Below are positions 9,879-17,558 of a DNA stretch of 64,000 nucleotides, piece by piece. Source of the stretch: Candidatus Heimdallarchaeota archaeon (GTDB taxonomy: Archaea; Asgardarchaeota; Heimdallarchaeia; Heimdallarchaeales; Heimdallarchaeaceae). Within the stretch, counting starts at the first letter, position 1, and every line of letters starts with the position of its first letter. Location of the stretch: positions 95,386 to 159,385 of the forward strand of contig JAHLWR010000007.1 of the NCBI GenBank assembly GCA_019057815.1, in the 5' to 3' direction. The position numbers and the translations under genes were made by a program. The notes beneath the pieces are model-generated. The model ran no database searches. It was not told where the DNA came from and saw nothing but the letters and a program-made list of their open reading frames with translations.

Positions 9879-11135
9879 ATGGGTCACGATTTTGAGTTGG
9901 GAGAATCTTACGCAAAAAAATTAGATAGTGAAGATAAATTAGCTGAATTTAGAGATCATTTCTACATTCCTGAGGGGAGCATTTATTTCAATGGCAATTC
10001 CCTTGGTCTTCTTCCAAAGAATGCTGAAAAATCATTTAACAGAATTCTTTCTGAATGGAAAACTCTCGCTGTTAAAGGTTGGTTAGAAGCTGAAAAGCCT
10101 TGGTTCTTTTTTGCTGAACGTTTAGGAGAACTTTCTGCTCCTTTAGTTGGAGCTGATCCAGCGGAAGTTATAGCAACTGCAACTACCACAGTCAACATCC
10201 ATTCTCTTATTAGCACTTTTTACAAACCAGAAGGAAATAAAACTAAAATTCTTGCTGATGAACTCAATTTTCCTACAGATATCTATGCTCTTCAAAGCCA
10301 GATAAAGCTCAAAGGTTTGGAACCTGATGAGCACTTAATTTTAGTTAAAAGCGACGATGGGAGATTTCTGGATGAGAACAAGATTGTAGAATTCATGAGT
10401 GATGATGTTAATCTTGTTTTTCTCCCTTCTGTTCTTTTCAGAAGCGGACAATTACTTGATATCCCTTTTCTTACAAAGGAAGCTCACAAAAGAGGGATAA
10501 CTATAGGTTTTGATTGCAGTCATTCTGTAGGAGTAATTCCTCATTCTTTTGATGAATGGGATATAGATTTTGCTGTTTGGTGCAGCTATAAACATCTAAA
10601 TTCTGGTCCAGGATCTTCTGCGTTTCTGTATATTAACAAAAGACATTTCAATTTAGAACCTGCACTTACTGGATGGTTTGGATATGTTAAAAGTAAACAA
10701 TTTGACATGAATCTAGATTTTGAACATGCTAAAACTGCTGGAGGGTGGCAAATATCTTCTCCAGGAATTTTAGGTTCAGCACCAATGGAAGGTGCCTTAG
10801 AAGTAACTTTAGAAGCTGGAATAGAAAATATCAGGGAAAAATCCTTGAAGATGACGTCTTATTTAATCTATCTAGTAGAAACACTTCTTGCTGATGAACC
10901 TTACAATTTCACTATAGGTACGCCTAAAGAAGAACATCGTAGAGGGGGACATGTTGCCTTAGAACACAGTCAAGCTTATACAATTCATAAAGAACTAATG
11001 AAAAAATCTGTTGTCCATGATTTTCGACCACCAAATGTTATAAGATTAACCCCTACAGCTCTTTACAACTCTTTTTTGGAAATATGGGAAGTAATATCTT
11101 ATCTTAAAGAGATTATGGATGAAATTAGAATATGA
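9879..11135 (+). CDS. kynU: Kynureninase
   Basis: Kynureninase is a PLP enzyme that cleaves kynurenine to anthranilate and alanine (or 3-hydroxykynurenine to 3-hydroxyanthranilate). The 418 residues match the family's length. The N terminus IYFNGNSLGLLPK is diagnostic. FDCSHSVG carries the PLP-binding acidic residue. WCSYKHLNSGPG contains the Schiff-base lysine K238. The following SAFLYINKRH and LTGWFGY are also family features. The C-terminal RPPNVIRLTPTALYNSF binds the substrate carboxylate in relatives. No other tryptophan-catabolic gene is adjacent, so whether it serves tryptophan breakdown or a kynurenine-based NAD route cannot be told here. It stands alone between the NosD pair and a convergent unknown gene. 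Confidence 0.92.
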   Translation: MGHDFELGESYAKKLDSEDKLAEFRDHFYIPEGSIYFNGNSLGLLPKNAEKSFNRILSEWKTLAVKGWLEAEKPWFFFAERLGELSAPLVGADPAEVIATATTTVNIHSLISTFYKPEGNKTKILADELNFPTDIYALQSQIKLKGLEPDEHLILVKSDDGRFLDENKIVEFMSDDVNLVFLPSVLFRSGQLLDIPFLTKEAHKRGITIGFDCSHSVGVIPHSFDEWDIDFAVWCSYKHLNSGPGSSAFLYINKRHFNLEPALTGWFGYVKSKQFDMNLDFEHAKTAGGWQISSPGILGSAPMEGALEVTLEAGIENIREKSLKMTSYLIYLVETLLADEPYNFTIGTPKEEHRRGGHVALEHSQAYTIHKELMKKSVVHDFRPPNVIRLTPTALYNSFLEIWEVISYLKEIMDEIRI

Positions 11136-11163
11136 TAAATCCTCAGCATAGAAAATATATGTT

Positions 11164-12213
11164 TTAATATATTATTTTCCTCCTTACTACATACTTATCA
11201 TTGTTAGAATGTTTAACTTTTCTTCTAGAACTCTTGAATACTAAAAGAATTACAAAAGCAAAGATAAAAGTGGAAAATTGCCAAGAAGAATCTATAGGGC
11301 ACTCGCATAGCGTATGTACAATACCTTCCACGTACCAAATACTTTCTAATATAGTACAAAGAAGGAAAAAGTTCTTAAATTGTTCATTCCTATTTATATC
11401 TTCGTTATATGTTATTGAAAAACGACATCTTATACAATTTTCACAAACGAACCTATCATTCACAGCACAACTGGATAAAGATATTAATTCTACCTCTAGA
11501 ATCTTTTCTTCAATATATGTTAAATCATTACTTACTCGTTTTCCAAATTGATTAGCTCCATTCCAAGATGAAACATTCGTTAACCATGGAGAAGTAGTTG
11601 AACCATCTAACTTGCTACAAACATAACTTGTTTCATTACTGGTATAATTTGTATAACTTGTGAAGATTGACAGGTAAGTAATAACGTTATGACTTAAGGA
11701 ATTCCATATAGCTATTTCAGCAATATCAAAAACATGGAAGGAAGCATTATCCAAATACCAGAAAGTCTTATTGTTGGATAAAGTATCAGAAATGAGTGTA
11801 GTGATAATATTCTTAGCTTCGCTAATCTCAGTTACTAAAATAAAACAAAGTTCTCCAGGAAGATAAGAAGAATTAATGGAATATAAAGAAATTTCCTCAA
11901 TGTTTTCTATTGATTCTACTGCATTTTTGAGATCACCTTGTAATAGCTGAATTAAATCAGAATTCACTTCCCAATTATCTGATGTGTCATTAAATCTTAG
12001 AACCTGAGCTGTGATATTCCCCCGTGTCTCATTATTTAGACTCAAATCCAGAAGATTATACAAGGGGTAATTTTGATTACTAGGATTGACTCTTTCATCA
12101 CTAGTATAATAACTGTATAATATTGGTACCAGAATTGCTACAAGTAGTAATATAGATATTAGAGCCATTATTATTTTCTTGTTTTTATAGAACAACAAAT
12201 ATTTTTCACCCAA
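11164..12213 (-). CDS. Membrane-anchored extracellular protein of unknown function
   Basis: I do not recognise this 349-residue protein. It has an N-terminal membrane segment (about 14-35), a long outside domain rich in N-x-S/T sequons (NET, NIT, NDT, NSS, NKT, NAS, NYT, NVS), a Cys-rich patch (SSCAVND, CENCIRC) near residue 255, and a second hydrophobic segment near the C terminus (about 315-335). The reading frame opens with TTG; the ATG at 12168 (MALISILLLV) is an equally good start. The sequon density suggests a glycosylated surface domain. It is convergent with kynU and has no obvious partner. Confidence 0.6.
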   Translation of the reverse strand: MGEKYLLFYKNKKIIMALISILLLVAILVPILYSYYTSDERVNPSNQNYPLYNLLDLSLNNETRGNITAQVLRFNDTSDNWEVNSDLIQLLQGDLKNAVESIENIEEISLYSINSSYLPGELCFILVTEISEAKNIITTLISDTLSNNKTFWYLDNASFHVFDIAEIAIWNSLSHNVITYLSIFTSYTNYTSNETSYVCSKLDGSTTSPWLTNVSSWNGANQFGKRVSNDLTYIEEKILEVELISLSSCAVNDRFVCENCIRCRFSITYNEDINRNEQFKNFFLLCTILESIWYVEGIVHTLCECPIDSSWQFSTFIFAFVILLVFKSSRRKVKHSNNDKYVVRRKIIY

Positions 12214-12524
12214 CTAGATAAAGACCTTGAGCTAAATTATAATGTTATAAATTCTTTCAACTATCTTTTGATTAAATCTATTATTTTGCAGTAATAAACA
12301 TTATGCTTTTTTCTCCCAGTTGTTAACTCCACCTACATTGGTGATAGTTAAATAAGAGAGGTTATCATGGGTATGTGAACAAACATAAACCCAAATAGTA
12401 ACCGATACTCTTTCTCCCTTAGAGGATACCTAAGTCCTCTCTGACTAGTTTTGGGTCATGCTTCGTTCTATTAAATTGTAAACATTTATTTAGCCATGCA
12501 TTTCTTTAAAGTGTAAGGATTATA
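12214..12524. other. Intergenic region, 311 bp, with possible structured RNA
   Basis: The left part is AT-rich and serves as the promoter side of the leftward gene (TATA-like ttataa near 12245). The right half is less AT-rich than other spacers and carries several complementary segments, described separately, before the ABC transporter start. No tRNA or rRNA signature is seen. Confidence 0.4.
12369..12456 (+). promoter_or_regulatory. Possible leader RNA with alternative stems upstream of ABC exporter
   Basis: The segment acccaaa (12389-12395) can pair with tttgggt (12450-12456). That would enclose a 6-bp hairpin agagga/tcctct (12421-12426 with 12435-12440). Its accca part can instead pair upstream with tgggt (about 12368-12372), closing a hairpin with atgt/acat. 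The two pairings exclude each other, as in a switch. It ends about 70 nt before the ABC ATPase start. This rests on base-pairing by eye only, and chance is not excluded. Confidence 0.25.
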
Positions 12525-13493
12525 ATGATAGCTATAGAAATGGAGGGTTTAACTAAAGATTTCGGTGCTCTTCGTGCTGTTAATGATTTAGATATAGTAA
12601 TAGAAGAGTCAGCGATTTTTAGCTTGCTCGGACCCAACGGGGCTGGAAAAACGACAACAGTAAGAATGCTCACTGGTTTATTACGTCCTACAATAGGTGG
12701 GGCAAAAGTTTTAGGTTTAGACATATCGGAAAATCTACAAGAAATCAGAAGTCGAGTAGGTCATCTCACTGAAACACCAGCACTTTATGAGCGTTTAACT
12801 GTTAGACAGAACCTAGACTTTTTTGCTAATCTTTACAAAGTTCCAAAAACTGAAATCAAATCAAGAATAGAAGAAATTGTTGATCTATTTGAGTTACCTG
12901 AAAAGCTAGACGAACCGGCAGGATCACTATCAAAGGGCATGAAGCAAAAAATTGCTATAGCACGTGCAATGTTTCATAAACCTGAGTTAATTTTTCTAGA
13001 TGAACCTACTGCTTCATTGTCTCCTGAATCAGCAAAAGTAGTAAGAGAACAGATTATTAAACTAGCTAAGAAAGAGAAGAGAACCTTTTTCATTTGTACT
13101 CATAATTTGTTTGAAGCAGAGAGACTTTCTACGAGGGTGGGTATAATAAATCATGGAATACTTATTGCGCAAGGATCTCCAGCAGAACTACGAGAAATGC
13201 GAAAAGACGAAACTGTAACTATTATTAGATTTGCTACTTGGGAAAGCAGAATAAAAGAATTTTTTGAAGACATGAATATTGAGATTTTTGAGTATAATCA
13301 AGACAAAAAATATGTTTCAGTTTTTATCAAAGATATCGAAAAACAAACCCCTAGCATTATTAATTCGTTAACTAAGAACAACTTTCAATTAGTTGAGGTA
13401 AAGCACGAATTTCCATCTTTGGAAAGGATATATTTAGAACTGATCGAATTGGAAGGGGTTCCTCGTGGTGAAAATAATATGGAGGAGAGCTAA
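12525..13493 (+). CDS. ABC-2 type exporter, ATP-binding subunit (NatA-like)
   Basis: This is the cytoplasmic ATPase of an ABC exporter, 322 residues. Walker A GPNGAGKTT is at 36-44, signature LSKGMKQK at about 135, Walker B LIFLDEPTAS at about 155, and the switch histidine is in ICTHNL. The C-terminal 80 residues form the extra domain usual in NatA/CcmA-type subunits. The ATG follows an aagga site. The stop codon abuts the ATG of the permease at 13494, so the two are translationally linked. Substrate (ion, drug, lipid) cannot be read from sequence. Confidence 0.88.
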   Translation: MIAIEMEGLTKDFGALRAVNDLDIVIEESAIFSLLGPNGAGKTTTVRMLTGLLRPTIGGAKVLGLDISENLQEIRSRVGHLTETPALYERLTVRQNLDFFANLYKVPKTEIKSRIEEIVDLFELPEKLDEPAGSLSKGMKQKIAIARAMFHKPELIFLDEPTASLSPESAKVVREQIIKLAKKEKRTFFICTHNLFEAERLSTRVGIINHGILIAQGSPAELREMRKDETVTIIRFATWESRIKEFFEDMNIEIFEYNQDKKYVSVFIKDIEKQTPSIINSLTKNNFQLVEVKHEFPSLERIYLELIELEGVPRGENNMEES

Positions 13494-14315
13494 ATGGATT
13501 GGGGAAGAGTAAAAACTTTAGCGAGAAAAGATCTTCGCGAGATGTTCAAATCAAAATACATTGTATCAGCAGTTATTGGAATGCCAATTCTATTTGCGAT
13601 ATTAATTCCCTTAAGTACACTATATCCACTTGTTGTTATCGATTCAAGCGATTTTGAGGGAGATGAGGAACTTCCTGTTTCCATAACAAATTTACTCTCA
13701 CGAATAGTTCCGAATTGGGATGATGTTGGAACAAAAGGTCAAATATTAATAATGACGGCTTACTTAATGTACATTATAGTTCTTTTGATACCTATTATTT
13801 TACCAGCTGTTACAGCGTCTGAAACGATTATAGGAGAGAAAGAAAGAAAAACAATGGAAGCTTTGCTAGTTTCACCTTTATCTGAAACAGAACTAGTAAC
13901 AGGAAAGATTCTATCTTCATTCATCCCCTCAATTGCAGGAACTGCTTTTGCAGCGCTTATTTATGGTATAATTACAAATATCCTTATCTATCCATATATT
14001 GATACAATTCTATTTCTTGATACATTACCAATAGTTTTTCTTTTTATAATTGCACCTCTGTTGTCAATCTTATCAGTAGAACTGATGATATTGATTTCCA
14101 CAAGAGTAACAAGTGTAAGAGACGCATATCAATTAGGTTCGTTAGTTGTTTTACCTTTAGTCATGCTAATAGTCGGAGTAGTTGTTGCTTACATTTTTAT
14201 CTCAGTATATGCATTGATAGCTGCGGTAGCAATATTGCTTATATTGTGTGCAATATTTTTCAAAATAGCTACAAATATATTTGATAGAGAAAGAGCAATA
14301 GTGAAACTAGTTTAG
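13494..14315 (+). CDS. ABC-2 type exporter, permease subunit (NatB-like)
   Basis: This 273-residue membrane protein is the partner of the ATPase just upstream. It begins with an amphipathic DWGRVKTLARKDLREMFKSK segment typical of ABC-2 permeases. It has about six membrane segments (around residues 24-45, 85-105, 130-155, 170-195, 215-240, 243-262) and the loop ASETIIGEKERKTMEALLVSP, a hallmark of the NatB/YhaP group. The family exports ions or small amphipathic compounds; the cargo here is unknown. Confidence 0.85.
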   Translation: MDWGRVKTLARKDLREMFKSKYIVSAVIGMPILFAILIPLSTLYPLVVIDSSDFEGDEELPVSITNLLSRIVPNWDDVGTKGQILIMTAYLMYIIVLLIPIILPAVTASETIIGEKERKTMEALLVSPLSETELVTGKILSSFIPSIAGTAFAALIYGIITNILIYPYIDTILFLDTLPIVFLFIIAPLLSILSVELMILISTRVTSVRDAYQLGSLVVLPLVMLIVGVVVAYIFISVYALIAAVAILLILCAIFFKIATNIFDRERAIVKLV

Positions 14316-14324
14316 CTCCCTTTT

Positions 14325-14840
14325 CTACCATTTATTGTAATGTATCCTTTCTTCTTCGAATCTATCAGCTGGTGGCTTCTCTTCGTCTGGATGACCTATA
14401 GGTATAACATTCAAAGGAATAATATGGTCTGGTAAATGTAACAACTCACGAACATTTTTAACCATTTCCTCATTAGGATAAATTCCGCACCATACAGCTC
14501 CTAGTCTTTTTGCATGAACAGCTAATAGTATGTTTTGCGTGGCTGCTGAACAGTCTTGTACCCAGTAACCTCTTTGTATATCTCCTCTTGGTTTATCCTT
14601 TTCCATATCTCCGCAAACAACTATAGCAACAGGAGACTGCAAAATCATTTGAGTATATTTATGGAATTGAGGAAATTTATCTAGTATTTTTCTCTTAGTA
14701 ATTACAACAAATGCCCATGTTTGTCTATTCGCTGCTGATGGAGCACTCATAGCAGCTTCAAGAATTTCTATTATATCTTGCTTGTCAATCTTTTCATTGG
14801 TAAATTTCCTTATACTTCGTCTTCCTTTAATAAAATCCAT
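14325..14840 (-). CDS. Nitroreductase-family FMN oxidoreductase
   Basis: This is a flavin-dependent NAD(P)H oxidoreductase of about 171 residues. The N terminus MDFIKGRRSIRKF is the FMN-phosphate-binding start of the family. It is followed by SAPSAANRQTWAFVVI, and the C-terminal half has GAVWCGIYPNEE and PLNVIPIGHPDEE, also family features. The substrate is unknown. The ATG at 14840 is chosen because a perfect GGTGAT ribosome site precedes it; an upstream in-frame TTG at 14855 is unlikely. It is divergent from the gene at 14936, and its 3' end faces the ABC permease. Confidence 0.88.
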   Translation of the reverse strand: MDFIKGRRSIRKFTNEKIDKQDIIEILEAAMSAPSAANRQTWAFVVITKRKILDKFPQFHKYTQMILQSPVAIVVCGDMEKDKPRGDIQRGYWVQDCSAATQNILLAVHAKRLGAVWCGIYPNEEMVKNVRELLHLPDHIIPLNVIPIGHPDEEKPPADRFEEERIHYNKW

Positions 14841-14935
14841 TTTATCACCAGTCAAATATTCGCTATATCAGTTTTAAATTTTTCTGGGCTTATCCAAAGC
14901 AAAAGTTTCAATAACTTCAGTATTTATCTTATCTT
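14841..14935. promoter_or_regulatory. Divergent promoter region
   Basis: These 95 bp separate two divergently read flavin or deazaflavin oxidoreductase genes and must hold both promoters. The GGTGAT ribosome site of the nitroreductase is at its left edge. The rightward gene has ttatctta just before its ATG and no ribosome site, so its message may be leaderless. Confidence 0.4.
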
Positions 14936-15850
14936 ATGGAATTAGGACTTTCTATTCCCATCAAGATGAAACTTGAACAACAAGTAGATTACACAAAGAG
15001 AGCACAAGAAATTGGTATTAACCATATCTGGGTAGGAGACAACCCTCCAATCAACAATGCTTTTCTCACAATTGCCCAGCTTGCATGTAAAGTTAAAGAA
15101 ATAGAGTTCTGGACAGGAATCACTTCACCTTTCTATTATATCCCTGAAGTACTAATTGCACAAAGTAGAGATTTATCTTATAACTACCAGAATAGATTCG
15201 GTTTAGCTCTAGGAATTGGAAACAGTCAACTTTTTAGCACTAAAAATGGTTTATTCCAATCTTTTGTCAATAAAATTGGAATCCTTAATAAATTGAGAGA
15301 AGAGCACAATATCAAACATGAGATAAATTTTCCATTAGGTATTGGAGGGTTAGGAAATAAAATGTGTAAATTTGCCCTAAATTCTTCTGATATACTACTA
15401 TTAAATAGTACATCTGAACATGATTTAGACAGAATAGGCAAAATCTTTGCAGAACTTGAAGGTGTTCAAAAAGAAGAATGTAAGATTTATACCTATGGTA
15501 TGTTTCAAGTATTAAAAGAAAATACAGAAATTTCTTTAACAACATGGAACATCACAAAGGATATTGCCAAAGGGTGCTCAAATTCTATTCTCAAATCTCA
15601 TGAATATAGTAGTGCAATGATCTCAAAAATCCGTGACTTGCCTTGGGAAAGAATGAACAATATCCCTAAAGGAGAGCTAAAAGAAATAGTATATGATTAT
15701 GCTATTGTTGGTGAAGAAGAACAAATACTAGAAAAAATAGATTCTCTAGTATTGAATAGAAATAATTGCAATATGAAAGGTTTAGTTTTAGGATGGATAT
15801 ACTCTGAAGATCAATGGGATTTCATAAAAAAAATAAGAAAAAAAGTGTAG
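14936..15850 (+). CDS. Luciferase-like (LLM) F420- or flavin-dependent oxidoreductase
   Basis: This 304-residue protein of the bacterial-luciferase-like fold shows the usual N-terminal MELGLSIPIKMKLEQQVDYTK strand-helix, then AQEIGINHIWVGDN, LACKVKEIEFWTGITSP and RFGLALGIGN. The last three match F420-dependent methylene-H4MPT-reductase-like members of the family. The middle is shorter and more diverged than in Mer itself, so I do not assign that reaction. It shares a promoter region with the nitroreductase and is convergent with the coiled-coil gene at 15861, separated by only 10 bp. Confidence 0.75.
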   Translation: MELGLSIPIKMKLEQQVDYTKRAQEIGINHIWVGDNPPINNAFLTIAQLACKVKEIEFWTGITSPFYYIPEVLIAQSRDLSYNYQNRFGLALGIGNSQLFSTKNGLFQSFVNKIGILNKLREEHNIKHEINFPLGIGGLGNKMCKFALNSSDILLLNSTSEHDLDRIGKIFAELEGVQKEECKIYTYGMFQVLKENTEISLTTWNITKDIAKGCSNSILKSHEYSSAMISKIRDLPWERMNNIPKGELKEIVYDYAIVGEEEQILEKIDSLVLNRNNCNMKGLVLGWIYSEDQWDFIKKIRKKV

Positions 15851-15860
15851 GGTTATCCAC

Positions 15861-17393
15861 TTAGTCCTCTTCTTCATCAGGTATTTGATCTATTTCATCA
15901 GGTATTTGATCTATTTCATCAGGTATTTGATCTATTTCATCAGGTATTTGATCTATTTCATCAGGTAAGTATGTTTCTTTCTCTTCTTTCTCTTTGAAAA
16001 TTCTGCTTTTTACATTATTAAACATAGTAACAGTTTTATCGTAGTTATTTTTCGATTGTTTCTTTACAAAGGAAATAAAAGAATTTGTACCTTTCTTCAG
16101 ACCCTGATAAGCTTTAATCGAATACTCCTTAAAGCTTTGATAGTTTTTCTTAGAAAACTCTTTCACACTTTCCCAGAAATCAGCGAAACTGAACGCTTTA
16201 AAATGATTTAAGAAATCATGGAGAAAATTGACCTCATCATTTAATTCTATTGCATTTATAATTTCATCAAATAACTCTGAGGTTAGAGTATCTTTTGAAG
16301 GAGCTACTACCAATTTTTCGTCATTTAGCTTGAGTTGCGGAAAATTACCTATAGACATCGAGAGTTTAAATGTCCCTCTTTTCTTAATTTTGAGCATTTT
16401 GATTGCGTTCTTAACTTTAATACCATCACTTGATGATAACTCTTTTATTGCGTTTATTTGATCAAGTTTTTTGGCCAACGAAGTGGTGTTTACTTTAATA
16501 GTTTGAACAATTTCTGATAATTTGTTTTTGTTAGTGTTAAACAGTTTATCCAAATCTTTTACATTCTTTAAGAAGTCTTTAGAATACCCTTTCCTTGGTA
16601 CTGTAATCTTTAATGTACGCATTTCTTCCAATCTGGAAGTAGATTTTTCTACGAAATCGTTTCCCTTAATAACTAATTCACTTGTTTGCTTCGCATCTAA
16701 AGCTTTATTGATAACTTCACCAATCTCTATCAATTTACTTGATTCTACTTTCAACAATTCCATTTTACATGTTCGAAGAATTAAACTGTACTCTCCTACT
16801 TCAATTTCTATATCTATAATTCTCTCTTCCAGATATGAATATAAATCTGTAACATCAAATGATCCACTTATTAGCTTTTCATAATCATCCCTCAACTCAT
16901 TTATTCTTCCACTTATTTCTGATATTGAATCGCTGTAAATTTGACTTTTTTCTAATATTTCTTTGAAAGATAAATCTTTTAGAAATGCTAATTTTGCTTG
17001 AATATCATCCTTTATTCTAGGAACCATGCTTTCGATGTGTTGTTTCCTTTTAGCCATTAGTAATGTATCTAAGCGATGAGAATCTTTTCCTAGTTTATCA
17101 GATGTTAGAAAAACTCTTTGGTACAATTTGTAAACAAGTTCATTCAATAGAAGATCATTAATGTATTTGTTCGTTAACTTCTCTAATTCCTTAACCAAAG
17201 GTTGAATATTTGCAATATGTTCAAGATTCTTAAGATAATGAGACTTTACTTCTTCATAGCTATATTTCCTGCTGTTCTTATAAATTTCTAGAGTTGTTTC
17301 AAAATCATACTCAATTGCTCTCATTAGTATTTCTGAATCTTGCTTTATTTCCTTCAACTTTTTTGGAAAGGGTCTAAGTGTACCAGGTATCAA
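15861..17393 (-). CDS. Coiled-coil protein with acidic C-terminal heptapeptide repeats
   Basis: I do not recognise this 510-residue protein. It is highly charged and mostly helical, with long coiled-coil-like stretches (about 10-350) and no signal peptide or catalytic motif. The tail after about residue 440 is basic, and the extreme C terminus is four perfect copies of PDEIDQI followed by PDEEED. It is read in the same direction as nurA-herA-mre11-rad50 and starts 165 bp after rad50, so it may be co-expressed with them, though the spacer could hold its own promoter. A structural or SMC-like accessory role is only a guess. Confidence 0.65.
   Translation of the reverse strand: MIPGTLRPFPKKLKEIKQDSEILMRAIEYDFETTLEIYKNSRKYSYEEVKSHYLKNLEHIANIQPLVKELEKLTNKYINDLLLNELVYKLYQRVFLTSDKLGKDSHRLDTLLMAKRKQHIESMVPRIKDDIQAKLAFLKDLSFKEILEKSQIYSDSISEISGRINELRDDYEKLISGSFDVTDLYSYLEERIIDIEIEVGEYSLILRTCKMELLKVESSKLIEIGEVINKALDAKQTSELVIKGNDFVEKSTSRLEEMRTLKITVPRKGYSKDFLKNVKDLDKLFNTNKNKLSEIVQTIKVNTTSLAKKLDQINAIKELSSSDGIKVKNAIKMLKIKKRGTFKLSMSIGNFPQLKLNDEKLVVAPSKDTLTSELFDEIINAIELNDEVNFLHDFLNHFKAFSFADFWESVKEFSKKNYQSFKEYSIKAYQGLKKGTNSFISFVKKQSKNNYDKTVTMFNNVKSRIFKEKEEKETYLPDEIDQIPDEIDQIPDEIDQIPDEIDQIPDEEED
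15874..15967 (-). repeat. 21-bp tandem repeat, four copies plus a partial
   Basis: The unit tcatcaggtatttgatctat plus one t is repeated four times without change at 15874-15957, then a partial copy to 15967. On the minus strand it encodes PDEIDQI. Perfect DNA identity means recent expansion, and copy number probably varies between close relatives. Confidence 0.95.
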
Positions 17394-17558
17394 ACTTTTT
17401 CACTAAAAAAATTATATTATTAGAACTATAATAAATATTTCCCAATCAATCGCAAATTAGGACATTATTTTTGTTCGAAGAGCGACTTCTTAATTCTTCT
17501 AGTTTTACTAAAGCATAACAATTTATTAAGAGAAAAAAAAACTTATTTTAGCGTTAAT

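Noticed and set aside
11201..11551. Plus-strand frame of 116 codons
   Set aside because: It lies opposite the longer minus-strand gene, which has membrane segments and sequons; the plus frame has no signal or family features.
12369..12456. tRNA or box C/D RNA in the spacer before the ABC exporter
   Set aside because: No acceptor/T-arm pattern, and the C and D boxes are imperfect; only the alternative stems are worth recording.
14325..14855. TTG starts for the nitroreductase and rad50 (19706)
   Set aside because: In both cases a perfect GGTGAT ribosome site lies between the TTG and the following ATG, so translation starts at the ATG.
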